Positions 15,387 through 18,800 of a stretch of 18,800 bases of DNA are shown here, one piece after another. Numbering within the stretch: the stretch's first letter is position 1; each line of letters starts with the position of its first letter. Source of the stretch: Desulfobacteraceae bacterium 4572_89 (GTDB taxonomy: Bacteria > Desulfobacterota > Desulfobacteria > Desulfobacterales > Desulfobacteraceae); the NCBI GenBank assembly GCA_002085465.1, contig NBML01000072.1:1-18800 (forward strand), read 5' to 3'. The position numbers and the translations under genes are program-made. The notes under the pieces are model-generated. The model was given only the letters and a program-made list of their open reading frames with translations, was not told the origin of the DNA and did not search any database.

Positions 15387-16784
15387 TTATTGGTCTTCTT
15401 CCAGGGGTTTCATGTGATCCGGAATAATCAGCATTTTGAGAATTAAAGGTTTTAGAAAAGACCATTTTATACCGATTTCAAACTCCTCTTCCAGGTCACG
15501 TATGGCATCCCAGCAATTATGGCAGGGGGAAATTACTAGTTTGGCTCCCGTAGCAAGGATCTGATCCCTTTTGACCTTAAGTCCGACGTTCCGTTGTTTG
15601 CGAAAATATCCAATCCCGTTAAATCCGCCGCCCCCGCCGCAGCAGAAGTTATGTTCTTTGTTGGGGGACATGTCTATGAAATAGCCCGGTTCCACAATAT
15701 AGGAGATAATTTCCCTGGCAGTTTCTCTGAGTCCATGGTTCCTCACATAGTTACAGGAGTCCTGGAGAGTGACTGGTTCTTTAATTTTTTTTGCCGGGTC
15801 TATTTTCAGTTTTCCAGTTCGTAATGCCTCGGCCAGCCATTCAATATAATGAATGGACTCAACCGGCGGTCTTCCGCTTTTTCTTCCTACCCAATAGGGA
15901 CCTTCCACAACTGTGGCCCTGTGTGCATGGCCGCATTCAGTGCCTATCATTCGTTTGGGGCGCAATCGTTCCATGGCATCATAAACACTTTCCACCTGCA
16001 TTTTGCAGGCTGCCCAGTCACCGGCAAACATGGCCAGGCTGGTGAGTTCCCACCCCTTTGTCGGTATGGTCCATTTTTCCCCTGCAATATGAAATAATAT
16101 GGCTGCTTCAGCCAGATCTTCGGGATAATGTTTGGCCTCCCTGGCATTGACCGTGTACATGATGTCTGCATCTTCCACATCCACAGGTACGGTCAGGCCG
16201 GGATAATCCTCTTCATACTCTTCCACCATCCATTCAAAGGTATCAATATAATCTTCGCTGGTGATATCCATTTGGGCATTGTAAACCCGATGCATACCAG
16301 CACCTATTTTCATTTCCCAGGGCACAAACCCCTGCTGGTATAAAAGACCCCGCAGATACCCGAACATGATGCCGGTATCAATACCATGGGGGCAATAGGT
16401 GCCGCACCGGTTGCAGCAGGTGCACTGGGCCCAGGCCACTTCCATGGCATGGAGCATGAAGGCATTGTCTACCTTGCCCTTTTTCCGTATGATTTCACCA
16501 AGGGTGGACTGAATTTTATAGGCAGGAACCTGTTTTGGGTCCCTGTCATTTGCAAGATACAGAAAACAGCTGTCAGCACACATGCCGCAGTGGGCACAGA
16601 TTTCAAGCCAGGTTCTGATTCTGGTTTTACAGGTGTTCTGGATTGTTTTCCATAAAAGGTCGGAATCTATTTCCAGATTTTCCATCTCTTCATAGTATGT
16701 TTTGCCGCTCTTGTCCGCAAGAAGGGTTGTGATCCCTTCTGCCGTGTCAACGGGTTTTTTATTGCATAATGTACCTTCCGGCAT
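15387..16784 (-). CDS. hmcF: HmcF-like HdrD-related iron-sulfur protein (two 4Fe-4S + CCG domains)
   Basis: A 465-residue cytoplasmic Fe-S subunit. [11 protein letters not shown] (Cys63/66/69/73) and [12 protein letters not shown] (Cys121/124/127/131) form two ferredoxin-type 4Fe-4S sites. Two HdrB/HdrD-like CCG regions follow: a degenerate one around [12 protein letters not shown] and TECGHAHRA, then a full one with [24 protein letters not shown] and SPCHNCW. This architecture matches HmcF/TmcB, which pass electrons on the cytoplasmic side of the transmembrane complex. The ATG at 16784 is chosen because AAGGAGA lies 6-7 nt upstream; the frame also has an ATG at 16811 without such a site. The start overlaps the hmcE reading frame by 26 nt. 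Hmc, Tmc and Nhc paralogues look alike; order favours Hmc. Confidence 0.85.
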   Translation of the reverse strand: MPEGTLCNKKPVDTAEGITTLLADKSGKTYYEEMENLEIDSDLLWKTIQNTCKTRIRTWLEICAHCGMCADSCFLYLANDRDPKQVPAYKIQSTLGEIIRKKGKVDNAFMLHAMEVAWAQCTCCNRCGTYCPHGIDTGIMFGYLRGLLYQQGFVPWEMKIGAGMHRVYNAQMDITSEDYIDTFEWMVEEYEEDYPGLTVPVDVEDADIMYTVNAREAKHYPEDLAEAAILFHIAGEKWTIPTKGWELTSLAMFAGDWAACKMQVESVYDAMERLRPKRMIGTECGHAHRATVVEGPYWVGRKSGRPPVESIHYIEWLAEALRTGKLKIDPAKKIKEPVTLQDSCNYVRNHGLRETAREIISYIVEPGYFIDMSPNKEHNFCCGGGGGFNGIGYFRKQRNVGLKVKRDQILATGAKLVISPCHNCWDAIRDLEEEFEIGIKWSFLKPLILKMLIIPDHMKPLEEDQ

Positions 16785-17245
16785 GGATATTCTCCTTGAA
16801 CAAAAATACATGGGACAGCTTTGTAAAGGGAATGGCCACCAGGACCAGTTCGCCTGTCAGGATATGGGTATTTAACCAGAAAGAATAATTTCCAATCTGG
16901 TACCGGGCCATCAGGCCGGTGACAAGGGGTGCCAGTGAGAGTAGTAATACCCCCCAGTCCTTTTTGTCAGTCATGATTCTGACTTCAGACCACACCAATG
17001 TGGAAGCCGAAAAAAGCGGCAGCCATTACAGGCTGGGTTCTCCATCCATAGGTGCCGTAGGGGATCAGCCATTTGTAAATGGATCGGACAGCCCCTTTAA
17101 ATCCCATCATCGGATATTCTTTATAGGCAACTCTGTCAAGTTGCCAGGAAAGTCCTTTAAAATATTGATAAAATCGAATAATCATTCCAATAATACAGAC
17201 CCCGAGTGATACATAAAATACAGGTCCTGTTAATAATCCATGCAT
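16759..17245 (-). pseudogene. hmcE: HmcE-like membrane subunit (NarI-like), internally deleted and frameshifted
   Basis: Two collinear pieces of one integral membrane protein. The first (17245-16985) starts MHGLLTGPVFYVSLGVCIIG, a first transmembrane helix, then WQLDRVAYKEYPMMGFKG and IPYGTYGWRTQPVMAAAFFG, where a second helix begins and the frame ends in TGA. The second piece, in another frame from about 16996 to 16759, has SEVRIMTDKKDWGVLL, a helix SLAPLVTGLMARY and [19 protein letters not shown]. HmcE and TmcC are about 225 residues; here about 160 remain. Roughly 50-65 residues, including a middle helix and loop, seem lost at the FHIG/SEVRIMTD junction. GGAGG (17251-17255) just before ATG 17245 decides the start over an ATG at 17257. 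In the intact complex this subunit would carry haem b-type His ligands and link the periplasmic and cytoplasmic parts. Confidence 0.8.
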
Positions 17246-17320
17246 TATTGCCTCCATATTCTTATTAGATTATTGTATTGATCTTTTTATTTCTTAATTT
17301 TGTTCTAATGAGTATTATTT

Positions 17321-17443
17321 TTATTCATCCCGGTCTGTCAGGTAAAGCCAGTAAAGGGGCATGAAAATCAAAATTGCACCCATCACAAGATAGGTTATTC
17401 CCTTGGAATAAGTCATAAAATCGTGGAGAGTAAAAAATTCCAT
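17321..17443 (-). CDS. hmcD: HmcD-like small membrane protein
   Basis: A 40-residue protein with one transmembrane helix (ITYLVMGAILIFMPLYWLYL, about residues 16-35) and an acidic C-terminus TDRDE. HmcD of Desulfovibrio vulgaris is likewise a very small one-helix protein located between hmcC and hmcE, so position and topology support the call more than sequence does. AAGGAGA (about 17450-17456) precedes the ATG at 17443. The frame extends further upstream, but that part is a shadow of hmcC. It lies 16 nt after hmcC and about 75 nt before hmcE. Confidence 0.72.
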   Translation of the reverse strand: MEFFTLHDFMTYSKGITYLVMGAILIFMPLYWLYLTDRDE

Positions 17444-17459
17444 ATAGTTTCTCCTTATA

Positions 17460-18632
17460 TTAATGCTCTTCTTTGTAGTCAGGATGTTCATGGAGTATGG
17501 GCATTCTGGTAACAATGAATTTATAGGCCACCAACCCCAGGGTAACAATGAATATGGTGGTGCCCACTTCTGTGATACTTGGGCAATAACGGTCTGCAGA
17601 GGGCAGATGCCAGTTAAAGGCAATCACAGATATATTGAGTCGGTTAAGGACAATGCCCAGAATCGTCCAGAAAGATGCAATGCGAATAAAGGTAAGGTTC
17701 TTTTCCCTGGATCCCATGCTGTAAAGAATGGCCGGAAAAAGGACAAATCCAATAAGTTCCACCAGGAACCAGAGTCCCCATCCAGTGGCAAGATAGTGCC
17801 AGTTATTGTCCACGCTGAGTCCTATGATTTTTATGCCAACATAGCCCATCATTAAAAAAGAAGCAGCTTTTCCAAATCCCAGTACCACGCCGTTTGATTC
17901 TTCAATATGGGTTTTATCCATTTTGTCATGGAGCCAGCGATGGGCCAGGGTGCCTTCAAATATTACCATGGACATGCCTGCAAACATGGAGGAAATAAAA
18001 AAGTATACATGGAGATATCCAGAATACCACAAAGGATGCATTTTGGAAGGGGCTATCATGAACAAAGCCCCAAGGGAGGACTGGTGAAGGGTGGACAGGA
18101 TTACACCAAAAATGGTTAGTACAAGAGTCAGCCGGACCACCCAGTTTCGCAGTTTTTTAAGACCCAGCCATTCAAAGGCTGCTGGTGTGAATTCAATAAA
18201 CAGCACACTCAGGTATAAAAATACACAGAGGGCCACTTCAAAAAGCAAGGAAGATGTGCCCATGGAAACAAAAATAGGATAGGGCAGCTTCCATGGCCTG
18301 CCTACGTCAAAATGCAGGGCAAGGACCACCAGGGCATATCCCAGGAACGCCGTAAGAATTGCCGGTCTGACAGCTGAATGAAAGCGTTTTAACCCAAAGA
18401 TGTAGCAGGCGGATGAGGTGACATAGCCCCCGGCTGCCAGGGCAACACCGCAGAGAAGGTCAAACCCTATCCATAGTCCCCAGGGATTGTTGTTGTCCAG
18501 GTTTGTAACCGATCCTATTCCCTGGGTAAATCTCAGAATGGTCAGAATGAGTCCGACAAATAGAATTATGCCCGTGATCACGTTAAACGGAGTTAAAACA
18601 GGGTTTTTAGCAATAATATTGTCCTGAGTCAT
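17460..18632 (-). CDS. hmcC: HmcC-like NrfD/PsrC-family integral membrane subunit
   Basis: A 390-residue polytopic membrane protein of the NrfD family with about ten hydrophobic helices. Typical stretches are NVITGIILFVGLILTILRFT, NNPWGLWIGFDLLCGVALAAGG, GRPWKLPYPIF, FIEFTPAAFEWL and LHQSSLGALFMI. NrfD-type subunits bind quinone or pass electrons and protons between a periplasmic Fe-S subunit and partners across the membrane. The stop of the upstream hmcB gene (TAA) directly precedes the ATG (TAAATG), and GAGGAGAAA gives a ribosome binding site, so the two are translationally linked. The gene order B-C-D-E-F-Rrf2 supports Hmc rather than Nrf or Psr. The reading frame is intact. Confidence 0.88.
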   Translation of the reverse strand: MTQDNIIAKNPVLTPFNVITGIILFVGLILTILRFTQGIGSVTNLDNNNPWGLWIGFDLLCGVALAAGGYVTSSACYIFGLKRFHSAVRPAILTAFLGYALVVLALHFDVGRPWKLPYPIFVSMGTSSLLFEVALCVFLYLSVLFIEFTPAAFEWLGLKKLRNWVVRLTLVLTIFGVILSTLHQSSLGALFMIAPSKMHPLWYSGYLHVYFFISSMFAGMSMVIFEGTLAHRWLHDKMDKTHIEESNGVVLGFGKAASFLMMGYVGIKIIGLSVDNNWHYLATGWGLWFLVELIGFVLFPAILYSMGSREKNLTFIRIASFWTILGIVLNRLNISVIAFNWHLPSADRYCPSITEVGTTIFIVTLGLVAYKFIVTRMPILHEHPDYKEEH

Positions 18633-18800
18633 TTATTTCTCCTCTTTTCCGGAATCATCAGAAGCTGGGTCCTCGTCCAATACATCTTCATCCCTGGCTG
18701 CCTGTTCAGCAGCTTTTGCTGATTCTTCCTCTGCTACTGCTTCTTTTGCTTTTTTCGCGGCCTCTGCAAGGGCTTTTTTCACCTCATTGGAGATGGCTGT
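18633..18800 (-). CDS. hmcB: HmcB-like protein, C-terminal tail only
   Basis: The last 55 codons of a gene that runs out of the window at the right edge. The tail is low complexity: VKKALAEAAKKAKEAVAEEE, then AAEQAARDEDVLDEDPASDD and a Lys/Glu ending. This looks like a charged, helical or disordered extension. No family motif is visible in this part, so the HmcB call (periplasmic-side 4Fe-4S ferredoxin-like subunit) rests on its position directly before hmcC. HmcC starts immediately after its stop. Confidence 0.5.
   Translation of the reverse strand, partial: TAISNEVKKALAEAAKKAKEAVAEEESAKAAEQAARDEDVLDEDPASDDSGKEEK

Noticed and set aside
15387..16811. HmcF starting at ATG 16811
   Set aside because: That ATG lies deeper in hmcE coding sequence without a ribosome binding site; ATG 16784 has AAGGAGA at good spacing.
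17321..17623. A 100-residue version of the hmcD product
   Set aside because: The first 60 residues are an out-of-frame shadow of hmcC; AAGGAGA marks the ATG at 17443.
14903..18800. A tmc or nhc complex instead of hmc
   Set aside because: Possible by sequence alone, but the order NrfD-like, tiny membrane protein, NarI-like, HdrD-like, Rrf2 matches hmcCDEF-rrf2 best; kept as a caveat.
1..18800. tRNA, rRNA, CRISPR array, transposase or phage genes
   Set aside because: No cloverleaf-like sequence, spaced direct repeats or recombinase motifs were found on reading both strands by eye; small RNAs cannot be excluded.

Overview
The window looks like part of a chromosome (or chromosomal contig) from a sulfate-reducing deltaproteobacterium, probably of the Desulfobacterales. 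The strongest pointers are an Hmc-type transmembrane redox complex (HmcB/C/D/E/F) with an Rrf2 regulator beside it, an MttB-family corrinoid methyltransferase, moderate GC, Ala/Gly/Lys-rich proteins and AGGAG ribosome binding sites. This is inference from gene content; no rRNA or other phylogenetic marker was seen, and no tRNA, CRISPR array, transposase or phage gene.

Layout. 1-1131 (+): the end of an EF-P-like protein (YeiP type) and an MBL-fold hydrolase. 1132-4570 (+): a catabolic-looking stretch with an MmgE/PrpD dehydratase-type protein, an MttB-family methyltransferase broken by an out-of-frame internal deletion, and two short gene remnants. 4563-5429 (-): a MurR/RpiR (HTH + SIS) regulator, transcribed away from 5678-10722 (+), a complete heterotetrameric sarcosine oxidase operon in the order soxB-soxD-soxA-soxG. 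10736-12740 (-): a decayed UvrD/FBH1-like helicase, an inverted-repeat element, an NfsA-type nitroreductase and a tiny upstream ORF. 13152-14771 (+): a cold-shock protein with its own promoter and terminator, then a cysteine desulfidase/UPF0597 gene split by a frameshift. 14903-18800 (-): the hmc cluster, reading hmcB (partial), hmcC, hmcD, hmcE (broken), hmcF, rrf2.

How the genes may work together. The MttB-family enzyme (if it still worked) and sarcosine oxidase suggest use of methylated amines such as glycine betaine or sarcosine: demethylation to a corrinoid protein, and oxidation of sarcosine to glycine plus methylene-tetrahydrofolate. The RpiR regulator lies between the two modules, and AT-rich TTTCAAA/TTTGAAA inverted repeats occur upstream of both, so it may control them. 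The Hmc cluster would pass electrons across the cytoplasmic membrane between a periplasmic multihaem cytochrome and a cytoplasmic HdrD-like partner.

The most striking feature is how many genes are damaged. Four recognisable genes (mttB, helicase, cyuA-like, hmcE) each have one or more out-of-frame internal losses, from about 2 nt to probably hundreds, while their remaining reading frames are still well conserved. Two further short coding-like remnants lie beside them. This fits recent deletion-driven genome decay or a systematic assembly defect; sequence alone cannot decide between them.
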